Shown here one piece after another: positions 25,741-33,581 of a stretch of DNA of 64,000 nucleotides. Below the pieces are notes generated by a model that was given only the letters and a program-made list of their open reading frames with translations, made no database searches and had not been told where the DNA came from. This DNA is from Gemmiger sp. An50 (lineage in GTDB: Bacteria; Bacillota; Clostridia; Oscillospirales; Ruminococcaceae). The number at the start of each line of letters is the position of its first letter. Position 1 is the first letter of the stretch. The translations under genes were made by a program, and so were the position numbers. The stretch spans positions 46,213-110,212 of the forward strand of contig NZ_NFID01000013.1 in NCBI RefSeq assembly GCF_002161595.1. Reading direction: 5' to 3'.

Positions 25741-26994
25741 TCAGGGCTGGAAAAACAGCCCGCCTGTGGTTTGGGTCAGCTTGGCCGGGTCCACGCTCTT
25801 GTTGCCCACCCGGACCTCCCAGATCAGGGTGTTTTCCGCGTGGCCCAGCACCTGGTCCTGTGTCACGACCGAGCCCACAGCGACGTTCAGGTCCTGCAGG
25901 TGGTACAGATAGCTCTTCACGCCGCAGCCATGGTCGATCACCAGGGTGTTGCCGGTGAGCAGCAGGTTTTCCGCCAGCAGCACCTTGCCGGTGGCGGGGG
26001 CGATCACCTCGCTGCCGGGCGTGGTCACGTAGGTAAGGTTGGCGGCTTGTCCCGCGCGGGAGCCGTCGTCTGCGATAAGATATGCGCCGTAGGGCTGGAA
26101 TATGTTGCCCCGCACCGGGGGAGAGAACCGCCCGGTCCACAGCTTTTCATTGGTTCCCTGGGTGTAGAAGCCGTAGATCTTGTCCCGGAACTGGGCATTG
26201 GCCTCGGCAGTGGCGTCGCCGCCGCTCAGGGTCGTGGTGGTGTACTGGCTGGCCCCCACCGTGAGGGTGGCGGTCAGCGTTTCGCCGCCCACCTCCACCG
26301 TGATGGTGTGATCGCCGCCCGGCGCGTTGTAGGGGATACCCAGGTAGCCGATCCAGCCGCCGCTTACCGGGGCGAACCAGACCTGGCCCAGATCGGTGTC
26401 GGCCACCGGCGGGTCGGATTGCTGGCCCAGAAGGCCGCTCACATAGACCGCCGCCGTGTCGCCCTGGCGCACCGATTCACTGGAAAGGGTGACGCTGGCC
26501 GCAGCGCTCACGGTAAAGCGGCACTGGTACTGGTACCAGCCGTAGGCCTTGCCCGGGCGCTGGCCGGTGTCCTCACAGCCGGCCCGGATGGTGAGCAGGT
26601 AAACGCCGTCTTTGGGGAAGGTGTAGTCCTTCCACTGGGCGGCGCTGCCCTCGAACAGGGTCTCGCCCTCCTTGGTCTGCAGCAGCAGGGTGGTGGCGCT
26701 TTCGGTCATACCCTCGGCCAGCACCAGCTCGGCATTGCCGGTGGTAATGGGCGCATCCAGGGTCTGGATGGCCGAGCCGGGGCTTAGGTCCAGCTCCCGC
26801 CAGACCATGCCGCCCAGAATGGGCACCGTCCACTGGTAGCCCACCGGCTCGTCCAGCGTCTGCCCCGCCAGGGTGATGGTCTTTTCCGGCAGGTCGTCTT
26901 CGGTGATGTTGTAATACAAAAAGGCAAGGCTGCCTCCAACGATAGCCCCGGTGAACAGGGCGACCATGAGCAGCCACAGGAAAAATCGTTTCAT
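25741..26994 (-). CDS. Membrane-anchored degenerate M23 (LytM-fold) protein
   Basis: A 417-residue paralog of the gene that follows it. One N-terminal transmembrane helix (about 5-28) is followed by an extracellular region whose start (LAGQTLDEPVGYQWTVPILGG) aligns with WAGQTLETAGYDWSVPVMG of its partner, and by a C-terminal LytM fold (GSEVIAPATGKVLLAEN, VIDHGCGVKSYLYHL, GSVVTQDQVLGH, IWEVRVGNKSVDP). As in the partner, the metal-binding His and Asp residues are absent (NLTYVTTPG; NTLIWEV). Tandem duplication followed by divergence is the simplest history. AAAAGGAGG precedes ATG 26994; a TATAAT on the minus strand (plus 27055-27060) may start the operon. Confidence 0.82.
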   Translation of the reverse strand: MKRFFLWLLMVALFTGAIVGGSLAFLYYNITEDDLPEKTITLAGQTLDEPVGYQWTVPILGGMVWRELDLSPGSAIQTLDAPITTGNAELVLAEGMTESATTLLLQTKEGETLFEGSAAQWKDYTFPKDGVYLLTIRAGCEDTGQRPGKAYGWYQYQCRFTVSAAASVTLSSESVRQGDTAAVYVSGLLGQQSDPPVADTDLGQVWFAPVSGGWIGYLGIPYNAPGGDHTITVEVGGETLTATLTVGASQYTTTTLSGGDATAEANAQFRDKIYGFYTQGTNEKLWTGRFSPPVRGNIFQPYGAYLIADDGSRAGQAANLTYVTTPGSEVIAPATGKVLLAENLLLTGNTLVIDHGCGVKSYLYHLQDLNVAVGSVVTQDQVLGHAENTLIWEVRVGNKSVDPAKLTQTTGGLFFQP

Positions 26995-27054
26995 CCAGCG
27001 GCCTCCTTTTCAGGCAGTCGGTAAAATGGGGCATGAATTCCCATAATATTTATC

Positions 27055-27060
27055 ATTATA
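27055..27060 (-). promoter_or_regulatory. Putative -10 box of the M23-fold/bioY operon
   Basis: Perfect TATAAT on the minus strand, about 60 bases before the first M23-fold gene; no good -35 element is recognised. Confidence 0.35.
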
Positions 27061-27109
27061 CCATATTTGCCGCCGATGCACAGCAAAAAATCCCGACGGG
27101 TCCGCGCCC

Positions 27110-27139
27110 TTGACATGGCGGCCATGCCGGGGCTAGAAT
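27110..27139 (+). promoter_or_regulatory. Promoter of the alpha-hydroxy-acid dehydrogenase gene
   Basis: Perfect TTGACA (27110-27115), 18-base spacer, TAGAAT (27134-27139). Confidence 0.75.
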
Positions 27140-27167
27140 CAAAAGCAACAAAGGGAGGAATAAAACC

Positions 27168-28187
27168 ATGACCTATCAGGAAATGCTCGCCGCTGCCCGC
27201 ACCTGCAGCGGCCCTTACTGCAAGGTGTGCCCGGTGTGCAACGGCAAGGCCTGCGGCTCCACCATGCCCGGCCCCGGCGCGAAGGGCACCGGTACCGTGG
27301 CCGCCGCCAACTACGCGGCCTGGCAGAAGATCTGCGTGAATATGGACACCATCTGCGACAACAAGCCCGTGGATACCCGGTTCGACTTTTTCGGCCAAAC
27401 CTGTGAGCTGCCGGTGTTTGCCGCGCCGGTGGGCGCGGTGAAGCTGCACTACGGCGACAAATTCACCGATGATGAATACAACCACATCCTGGTGGCCGCC
27501 TGCGCCGACGCAGGCATTGCCGCCTTCACCGGCGACGGTACAAACCCGGAGGTGTTCCGTGCTGCTTCGGCGGCCATCGGTGCGGCCGGTGGCCGGGGTG
27601 TGCCCACCGTGAAGCCCTGGGATCGGGATACCCTGTTTGCCAAGCTGGACGCGGCAAAGGCCGCGGGCGCGAAGGTGCTCGCCATGGACATCGACGCCGC
27701 GGGGCTGCCCTTTTTGAAGGGCCTGAACCCGCCTGCCGGTCCCAAGACCGTGGAGGAGCTGCGGGAGATCATCGAATACGCGGGCGTGCCCTTCATTCTG
27801 AAAGGCATCATGACCGTGAAGGGCGCGGAAAAGGCGCTGGAGGCCGGGGCCGCGGGCATCGTGGTATCCAACCACGGCGGCCGGGTGCAGGACGGCGTGC
27901 CGCCTACGGCCCAGGTGCTGCCCGCCATTGCAAAGGCCGTGAAGGGCCGGATGATGATTCTGGTGGACGGCGGCATCCGCAGCGGTCTGGATGTGTTCCG
28001 GGCGCTGGCGCTGGGTGCGGACGCGGCCCTGCTGGCCCGCCCCTATGTGACCGCCGTGTACGGCGGCGGGGCCGAGGGTGTGGCGCTGCTCACCAATAAG
28101 CTCAAGACCGAGCTGCAGGACACCATGGCCATGTGCGGTGTGCACAGTCTGGCCGAGATCGGCCCTGAGCTGATCTGGCAGCCGTAA
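27168..28187 (+). CDS. FMN-dependent alpha-hydroxy-acid dehydrogenase with Cys-rich N-terminus
   Basis: A 339-residue TIM-barrel flavoprotein of the lactate oxidase/glycolate oxidase family. The active-site stretch VSNHGGRVQDG holds the catalytic His (about residue 234) and an Arg; LKGIMTVKGAEKAL and VDGGIRSGLDVFRALALGA form the FMN phosphate site. It oxidises a 2-hydroxy acid such as lactate to the 2-keto acid; the electron acceptor is unknown. Residues 13-30 carry five cysteines (C-x5-C-x2-C-x2-C-x4-C), absent from classical aerobic members and possibly a metal or Fe-S site. I have seen this N-terminus in anaerobic Clostridia homologues. GGGAGGA precedes ATG 27168. Single-gene unit. Confidence 0.88.
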   Translation: MTYQEMLAAARTCSGPYCKVCPVCNGKACGSTMPGPGAKGTGTVAAANYAAWQKICVNMDTICDNKPVDTRFDFFGQTCELPVFAAPVGAVKLHYGDKFTDDEYNHILVAACADAGIAAFTGDGTNPEVFRAASAAIGAAGGRGVPTVKPWDRDTLFAKLDAAKAAGAKVLAMDIDAAGLPFLKGLNPPAGPKTVEELREIIEYAGVPFILKGIMTVKGAEKALEAGAAGIVVSNHGGRVQDGVPPTAQVLPAIAKAVKGRMMILVDGGIRSGLDVFRALALGADAALLARPYVTAVYGGGAEGVALLTNKLKTELQDTMAMCGVHSLAEIGPELIWQP

Positions 28188-28201
28188 GCGGAACGAAACG
28201 A

Positions 28202-28238
28202 AAAAATGCCGCCGGGGAATTTCCCCGGCGGCATTTTT
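28202..28238. terminator. Bidirectional intrinsic terminator
   Basis: Near-perfect palindrome AAAAATGCCGCCGGGGAA with its complement, A/T flanks on both sides; ends the dehydrogenase gene and the convergent small membrane protein gene. Confidence 0.92.
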
Positions 28239-28254
28239 GTGCTTGTTTGATGGA

Positions 28255-28467
28255 TCAGGCCTCGTCCACAGGCTCCTGAACTTCCTCGGCGGCGTCCACG
28301 TCCTCCTCGGCGCTGAGGGGCTCGTCGTCAAAGTCCTCGCTGAACAGCAGCTGCTCGTACTCATCCAGCTCCTTCTCGCGGCGGCGGATGTACAGCCAGG
28401 CAGCGGTCAGCGCGCCCACAGCGCCAGCCAGAAACAGCAGAACGGCAACAAAGGTAGAATGCTTCAT
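28255..28467 (-). CDS. Small single-pass membrane protein, acidic tail
   Basis: A 70-residue protein not matched to any family I recognise. Residues 5-26 form one transmembrane helix, followed by a positive stop-transfer (RRREK) and a strongly acidic C-terminus (EDFDDEPL, EEDVDAAEEVQE), which should lie in the cytoplasm. CAAGGAGG precedes ATG 28467 at standard distance and a consensus promoter lies 68 bases upstream, so the gene is likely real. It is monocistronic. Function unknown. Confidence 0.75.
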   Translation of the reverse strand: MKHSTFVAVLLFLAGAVGALTAAWLYIRRREKELDEYEQLLFSEDFDDEPLSAEEDVDAAEEVQEPVDEA

Positions 28468-28534
28468 AAATCGATTCCTCCTTGATAATGGCCGGGCAAA
28501 ACGCACCGGGCCGGAATTCGTTGTATATAGGTTT

Positions 28535-28563
28535 ATTATATCCCGCCAGGCGGTGGAATACAA
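28535..28563 (-). promoter_or_regulatory. Promoter of the small membrane protein gene
   Basis: Minus-strand TTGTAT (plus 28558-28563), 17-base spacer, perfect TATAAT (plus 28535-28540). Confidence 0.7.
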
Positions 28564-28597
28564 TATGATTTTGTGAACATAGACGAAAAAACGGGGG

Positions 28598-29650
28598 TCA
28601 GCCGTCCGTTTCCAGCAGCGGCCGGTAGGCCTTGAAGGCCCCGGGCAGGGTGTATTGCTGCGCCAGTGATTCCCGGTCCGCCCACACATAGCCGGCGGGG
28701 AGCGGGGCGGCTTCGGCCTCGGCCAGCCAGCCGCTCATGCGCCACTCGATGTGGCTGAAAATGTGCTTGGCGGGCTTGAGCGTGCTGCCAAGCTGAACGG
28801 AAATGCCCAGAGCGTTCAGCCGGTCGGCGGCCTCCTGACGGGAAAGCTCCTCCTCAAAGAGGGCGGGCTGCCACAGCCCGGCCAGCAGGCCGGAGTCCGG
28901 GCGGCGCTGGAGCAGCCAGCCCTGTTCGCTTTTGACCAGCAGCACTGTGACCGGCTGGATGCGGCGGGCCTTGGCGGCTTTCTTTACCGGCAGGGTGTTC
29001 TGGGTGCCCGCTTGGCGGGCCCGGCAGAGGTGGGCCAGCGGGCAGGTGTCGCACAGCGGCTCGCCGTTGGGCAGGCAGACCAGCGCTCCCAGCTCCATCA
29101 GGGCTTCGTTGTAGGGGCCGGGGGCTTCCGGCGGCTGATGCTCCATCACCCACTGGGTATAGGCTTTTTTGGTTTTGGGGTCCGCGATGTCCCGGTCGTC
29201 GTTGTACAGGCGGCTGAACACCCGCAGCACGTTGCCGTCCACCGCGGGTACCGGTAGATGAAAGGCGATGGACCCGATGGCCCCGGCGGTGTAGTCTCCG
29301 ATGCCGGGCAGCGCCAGCAGCTTTTTGTGGTCGGCGGGCAGCTGGCCGCCGTATTCCTCGCAAACGATGCGGGCAGCCTTCTGCAGGTTGCGCACCCGGC
29401 TGTAGTAACCCAGTCCCTCCCACAGCTTGTGCAGCTTCTCCTCGTCGCACTCGGCCAGGTCTCGGATGGTGGGCAGCGCCTTCATCCAGCGGTCGTAGTA
29501 TTCCAGCGCGGCAGCCACCCGGGTCTGCTGCAGCATGATCTCGCTGACCCAGATGTGGTAGGGGGTGGGGTCCTGCCGGAAGGGAAGGGTGCGGGCGTTT
29601 TGGGAAAACCAGGCCAGCAGATCCGGCGCGATGGGGGAAAGAGTGGGCAT
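28598..29650 (-). CDS. mutY: A/G-specific adenine glycosylase
   Basis: Base-excision repair enzyme that removes adenine mispaired with 8-oxoguanine. The 350-aa product has SEIMLQQTRV with the catalytic Glu, the helix-hairpin-helix LPGIGDYTAGAI, the catalytic Asp in VPAVDGNVLRV, a four-Cys [4Fe-4S] loop (C-x7-C-x2-C-x5-C, about residues 192-210) and a C-terminal NUDIX-like 8-oxoG recognition domain. AAAAGGAGA precedes ATG 29650. A very long frame continues upstream through the opposite-strand ABC operon and is spurious. Confidence 0.95.
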   Translation of the reverse strand: MPTLSPIAPDLLAWFSQNARTLPFRQDPTPYHIWVSEIMLQQTRVAAALEYYDRWMKALPTIRDLAECDEEKLHKLWEGLGYYSRVRNLQKAARIVCEEYGGQLPADHKKLLALPGIGDYTAGAIGSIAFHLPVPAVDGNVLRVFSRLYNDDRDIADPKTKKAYTQWVMEHQPPEAPGPYNEALMELGALVCLPNGEPLCDTCPLAHLCRARQAGTQNTLPVKKAAKARRIQPVTVLLVKSEQGWLLQRRPDSGLLAGLWQPALFEEELSRQEAADRLNALGISVQLGSTLKPAKHIFSHIEWRMSGWLAEAEAAPLPAGYVWADRESLAQQYTLPGAFKAYRPLLETDG

Positions 29651-29734
29651 GGGCGTTTTGTCTCCTTTTGGATGATCTCTCGATAGTATACCACGCCGGG
29701 GGCGGCGGCAAAAGCCTTTTGTGACCGCCGGTGC

Positions 29735-29763
29735 TTGACAGATTCTGTCAGAGGTGATATAGT
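29735..29763 (+). promoter_or_regulatory. Promoter of the YtrA-ABC operon
   Basis: Perfect TTGACA (29735-29740), 17-base spacer, TATAGT (29758-29763). The spacer sits in a TGACAGATTCTGTCA inverted repeat (29736-29750) that overlaps the -35 box, a plausible operator for the self-encoded GntR repressor. Confidence 0.8.
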
Positions 29764-29818
29764 TAGTTACACAAGTAATGAACCAATGAACATGAGGAAC
29801 GGAAAGGAGGCCGAGGCT

Positions 29819-30193
29819 GTGAATGGAACGCTGAACGATCAAAGTTCCATCTATCTGCAGATTGCAAAAATGCTGGAGGACAGCATCCTGCGCGGCATTT
29901 ACCAGGAGGGTGAGCAGGTGCCCAGCACCAATGAGCTGGCGAGGCAATACAGCATCAACCCGGCCACGGCGGCCAAGGGCATCAACCTGCTGGTGGACGA
30001 GGGTGTGCTGTATAAAAAGCGGGGCATCGGCATGTTTGTGGCCGAGGGTGCAGTGGCGCTGGTGCAGCAAAAGCGCCGGGCCGCTTTTTACCAGCAGTAT
30101 GTAACCGCTCTGGCAAAGGAGGCAAAAAGCCTGGGCCTGGGCGAGGAGGAACTGACCGGCATGATCCGCCGGGCTTACAGCGAGGCCCAGTGA
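29819..30193 (+). CDS. GntR-family regulator, YtrA subfamily
   Basis: A 124-residue repressor with an N-terminal winged helix (IYLQIAKMLEDSILRGIYQEG... VPSTNELARQYSINPATAAKGINLL) and the short C-terminal helix pair of the YtrA subfamily. Such regulators sit first in, and repress, ABC transporter operons that respond to cell-wall antibiotics or envelope stress. The start is GTG 29819 with AAGGAGG eight bases upstream; the frame upstream of it includes the promoter. The gene is 21 bases before the ABC ATPase gene. Confidence 0.9.
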   Translation: MNGTLNDQSSIYLQIAKMLEDSILRGIYQEGEQVPSTNELARQYSINPATAAKGINLLVDEGVLYKKRGIGMFVAEGAVALVQQKRRAAFYQQYVTALAKEAKSLGLGEEELTGMIRRAYSEAQ

Positions 30194-30214
30194 GGGCCGG
30201 GGAGGAATGCGAGT

Positions 30215-31111
30215 ATGGAACAGATGGCATTGAAGGCCGTGGGCCTGAACAAAAGCTTTGGAACCAAAGAGGTGCTGAAAAACCTGGACCTGACCATCGA
30301 GCCGGGCCGCATTTACGGTCTGATCGGCCGCAACGGCGCGGGCAAGACCACCCTGCTGGCTCTGCTCACCGCCCAGCTGGCGGCGGACGGGGGACAAATC
30401 ACCTGCGGGGGCGAGCCGGTGTGGGAAAACCCGGCGGCGCTGAGCCAGCTGTGCTTTTCCAGGGAGTTTTCCGGCGCGCCCAACAGCGTGGCCGCGGGGC
30501 TCAAGGTGAAGGATTATTTCCGCATCGCCTCCATCTATTACAAGAACTGGGACGACGCCTACGCACACCGGCTGGCGCAGCGGTTCGGGCTGGAGGAGAA
30601 CAAGCGGATCAACAAGCTCTCCAAGGGCATGCTGAGCATGGTCACCATCGTGGTGGCGCTGGCCAGCCGGGCACCCATCACTTTGCTGGACGAGCCGGTG
30701 GCGGGTCTGGACGTGGTGGCCCGGGAGCTGTTCTACAAGCTGCTGCTGGAGGACTACGCCGAGACCGGCCGTACCTTTGTGGTGTCCACCCATATTATTG
30801 AGGAGGCGGCCGCTGTGTTCGAGGAGGTTATCATCCTGGACGAGGGCCACATTCTGGAAAAGGCCCCCACCGAGGAGCTGGTGGCCCAGTTCCACCTGAT
30901 CAGCGGCCGGGAGGATGAGGTGGACGCGGCCGCGGCGGGCCTGACCGTGCTCTCCACCGAGCGGATGGGCCGCCACAAGGCGGTGACGGTGCGCTGCGGT
31001 GAAAACGAGCTGGCGCAGGCGGTGCGCGGCCGGGATGTGGATGTGACCGCGCTGAACCTGCAAAAGGTGTTTGTGGCCCTGTGCGGCCACGGGGAGGTGC
31101 AGGATGGTTAA
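30215..31111 (+). CDS. ABC transporter ATP-binding protein (YtrB-like)
   Basis: A 298-residue ATPase: Walker A GRNGAGKTT (about residue 40), signature LSKGM in place of LSGGQ (about 134), Walker B ITLLDEP (about 155) and the switch His in STHIIEEA. It pairs with the two membrane proteins encoded next. LSKGM signatures are common in YtrB-like and bacitracin-type exporters of Firmicutes. The final eight bases overlap the next gene. The exported substrate is not predictable. Confidence 0.9.
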   Translation: MEQMALKAVGLNKSFGTKEVLKNLDLTIEPGRIYGLIGRNGAGKTTLLALLTAQLAADGGQITCGGEPVWENPAALSQLCFSREFSGAPNSVAAGLKVKDYFRIASIYYKNWDDAYAHRLAQRFGLEENKRINKLSKGMLSMVTIVVALASRAPITLLDEPVAGLDVVARELFYKLLLEDYAETGRTFVVSTHIIEEAAAVFEEVIILDEGHILEKAPTEELVAQFHLISGREDEVDAAAAGLTVLSTERMGRHKAVTVRCGENELAQAVRGRDVDVTALNLQKVFVALCGHGEVQDG

Positions 31112-31751
31112 CAACATCAGAGCCTTCTGGCGGTATCCGGCCACCGGAATGGGGATTGTCTTCGGGTTCGTGGTGCTCTGCCTGGCGGGTACGGCGCTTC
31201 TGGGGACGGAGTCTCTGTTTGCCACCTATCTTCGGGGCGGCGTGGCGATGTTTTTCATTATGACCACGATTCTCAGCTCCTCACTGGTGCGCAGTTTGGT
31301 GAACATTGGTCTGGCCATGGGCGCGGTGCGCAAAAGCCTGTGGGGGACCATGGAGCTGGCCATCGCCGCGCAGGCACTGGTCTGCCTGCCCATGCAGGCG
31401 ATGCTGGACTGGGGTGCGGCGGTTTTTACGCCGGAGGATACGGAGCTTGTTCTCACCCTGCCGGTAAAGGGTTTTTCCGGCCTGGTGCTGTTTTTGCTGC
31501 TGTGGGCCATGGGGGCCATGGGCGGCTGGCTGTCGCTGGTGGAGAAAACCGGCTGGAAGATTTTCGGCTGGGGACTGGTGATTCTGTTGTATCTGGGATA
31601 CATCGCCGCCATGGTCGCCCACATGATCTTCTCGTTTTTCGGCATGGATACCATCCTGTGGGGCATCTGCGGCGCGAGCCTTGTGGTGGGCGGCGCGGCC
31701 AGCTTCGGGCTGTACCGTCAATGCCGCACCGCGCAGGTGAATCTGCTGTGA
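31104..31751 (+). CDS. ABC transporter membrane protein 1 of the YtrA operon
   Basis: A 215-residue hydrophobic protein with about six membrane helices and no recognisable enzyme motif. Its ATG at 31104 overlaps the ATPase stop by eight bases, with GGGGAGGTG upstream, which indicates translational coupling. It should form the membrane part of the transporter with the following gene. Confidence 0.82.
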   Translation: MVNNIRAFWRYPATGMGIVFGFVVLCLAGTALLGTESLFATYLRGGVAMFFIMTTILSSSLVRSLVNIGLAMGAVRKSLWGTMELAIAAQALVCLPMQAMLDWGAAVFTPEDTELVLTLPVKGFSGLVLFLLLWAMGAMGGWLSLVEKTGWKIFGWGLVILLYLGYIAAMVAHMIFSFFGMDTILWGICGASLVVGGAASFGLYRQCRTAQVNLL

Positions 31752-31770
31752 GGAAAGGAGCGGACGGGAA

Positions 31771-32451
31771 ATGAAGAAAGAAACGCTGCGCCGCCAGTGG
31801 CTGCTATACGGCAGCGGGCTGGACTGGCAGCTGGGCGCGGTGGCCGTGTTCTGGCTGCTGATCGAGGGCATCACAGCAGTGGCGCTGGCCATTACCAAAG
31901 AAACGACCACAGTGATCTTCTCCGCCATGATCTGCCTGATTCTGCTGGCCTTTGTGAGCGTGTTCACCGGGTTTCAGCGGGTGAACCGGGTGCTCACGCT
32001 GGGCATTGCCCTGGGCGGCACCCGGCGGGCCGAAGTGCTGCGCTGCGCGGCCTGGCATCTGGGCGGCGCGCTGGCCAGCGCCGCGCTGCTCTTTGGGCTG
32101 AACGGGCTGAGTCACCTGATCTACCGGCTGGCCTATGCGCCCCGGGGCATTGTGCTGGACATGGATGGTCTGGCCCTGCTGCCCACGGGGGAGTGGCTGC
32201 TGATTTTGCTGGCGCCGGTGCTGCTGAGCATCTGCGTGGCGGCCACGGTGAACACCTTCGGACCCAAGGGCTATTGGGTGGTGTGGCTGCTTTGGATGCT
32301 GATCTGCTTTTCGCCCAATTATCTGACCAAGCTGTACAAGGCCAATCCCACCGCCCTGTGGGTGCTGATGGCAGTTCTGACAGTGGCGCTGCTGGGTTGG
32401 ACGGTCTGGTCGGTGCGGCGGCTGCTGCGCTGGACGGTGCAGGAGCTGTAA
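31771..32451 (+). CDS. ABC transporter membrane protein 2 of the YtrA operon
   Basis: A 226-residue protein with about six membrane helices, distantly like the preceding gene in size and layout; an intracellular segment carries GGTRRAEVLR, the type of positively charged loop that contacts the ATPase. AGGAAAGGAG precedes ATG 31771. Last gene of the GntR-ABC-permease-permease operon, ending at a weak hairpin (32470-32507). Confidence 0.82.
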   Translation: MKKETLRRQWLLYGSGLDWQLGAVAVFWLLIEGITAVALAITKETTTVIFSAMICLILLAFVSVFTGFQRVNRVLTLGIALGGTRRAEVLRCAAWHLGGALASAALLFGLNGLSHLIYRLAYAPRGIVLDMDGLALLPTGEWLLILLAPVLLSICVAATVNTFGPKGYWVVWLLWMLICFSPNYLTKLYKANPTALWVLMAVLTVALLGWTVWSVRRLLRWTVQEL

Positions 32452-32469
32452 ATTCGATGATTTTGTGAA

Positions 32470-32507
32470 AAGAGCGGGATGCGCCGGGTTTTGGTGCATC
32501 CCGCTCT
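32470..32507 (+). terminator. Probable terminator of the YtrA operon
   Basis: Stem AGAGCGGGATGC with its complement around a loop of about 12 bases. The T-tract is interrupted (GGTGTTT), so termination may be partial. Confidence 0.6.
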
Positions 32508-32597
32508 GGTGTTTGGGGGCCGGGTGTGGTACACTGGGTTTATTCCAAGCGGGGCGGCGGGAAAAAGCGGCCCCCAGGCAAAGGAGGCGGTAAAACG

Positions 32598-33509
32598 ATG
32601 CCGCAGAAAAAACGAAATGATTTCGCCGTGGCAGTGGGGCTGCTGGGCCTGGGCTTCACCGGCATGCTGGTGGTCAGCATGATCGGGTGCAGCCTGATGA
32701 CCATGGCGGCAATGTGGACAACGGGTGAGGTGACCACCGATCTGCTGATGATTATGAACGACATTGGCATTTACGGCCTGGGTCTGCCGGTGCTGCTGGC
32801 CATCGGGCATTTTCTGCCCAGCACGGCCCCGTTTCCGCTGCGGCCGGTGCGGGCGCTGCGCCCGGTCACCTTCGCACGCACGGCGGCGGTGGGCTATGCC
32901 GGATGCATGGCGGCCAATCTGGTGTCGCTTCTTCTGCTTGCGGCGATCCGCGCGCTGGCGGGGCTGCAGCCCAACAACAGCCTGAACGGCATGGTGGAAA
33001 CGATGTCTCCCTGGGCGTCGCTGATTTTGATCAGCCTGGTGCCCGCGGTGGCCGAAGAGCTGGTGTTCCGGGGCTATCTGTACCGCAAGCTGATCCGGTT
33101 CGGCCAGCTGCCCTATATTCTGATCTCCGCCTTTTTCTTCGGCAGCTTCCACGGCAACCTGGACCAGTTCCTCTACGCCTTCGTGCTGGGCTGCTGGCTG
33201 GGGTATCTGATCTGCCGCACCGGCAGCGTCATTTACGGTATGCTCATCCATCTGTTCATCAACTTCTTCAGCAGCTGCGTGCTCACCAGCGCGGGCGACG
33301 GCGCGGTGGCCAATGCGCTGCTGGGTCTGGGAATCCTGGCGCTGGTAGGCTGGGGCCTGGTGCAGTTCTGGGACTTCCATCGCCGCATGTTCGTTCGCCC
33401 GGCCACCGGCTTGCCCGAGCATCCGGTTCGGGCGGCGCTGCTTAACCCGGGAATGCTTTTGTGGATTGCAGCATTTCTGGTCATGTGTGTGATCAGCTTA
33501 CTCAGCTGA
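32598..33509 (+). CDS. CPBP-family intramembrane glutamic protease (Abi/Rce1-like)
   Basis: A 303-residue integral membrane protein with about eight helices. The three CPBP motifs are present: EELVFRG (EExxxR, about residue 154), FFFGSFHGN (His) and YGMLIHLFINFF (His and Asn). Bacterial members cleave peptides in the membrane or mature and immunise against peptides; the substrate is unknown. AAAGGAGG precedes ATG 32598; the frame upstream lacks a site. Confidence 0.87.
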   Translation: MPQKKRNDFAVAVGLLGLGFTGMLVVSMIGCSLMTMAAMWTTGEVTTDLLMIMNDIGIYGLGLPVLLAIGHFLPSTAPFPLRPVRALRPVTFARTAAVGYAGCMAANLVSLLLLAAIRALAGLQPNNSLNGMVETMSPWASLILISLVPAVAEELVFRGYLYRKLIRFGQLPYILISAFFFGSFHGNLDQFLYAFVLGCWLGYLICRTGSVIYGMLIHLFINFFSSCVLTSAGDGAVANALLGLGILALVGWGLVQFWDFHRRMFVRPATGLPEHPVRAALLNPGMLLWIAAFLVMCVISLLS

Positions 33510-33581
33510 TGGTACTCCCCCTTGCATACAGCAGCAAAATCCGTTATAATCAGGAAAAGTTACTGTTTTGGAGGGCTTGCG

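Noticed and set aside
29651..31225. Long N-terminal extension of mutY
   Set aside because: It passes antisense through the GntR and ABC ATPase genes; MutY homology and an AAAAGGAG site begin at ATG 29650.
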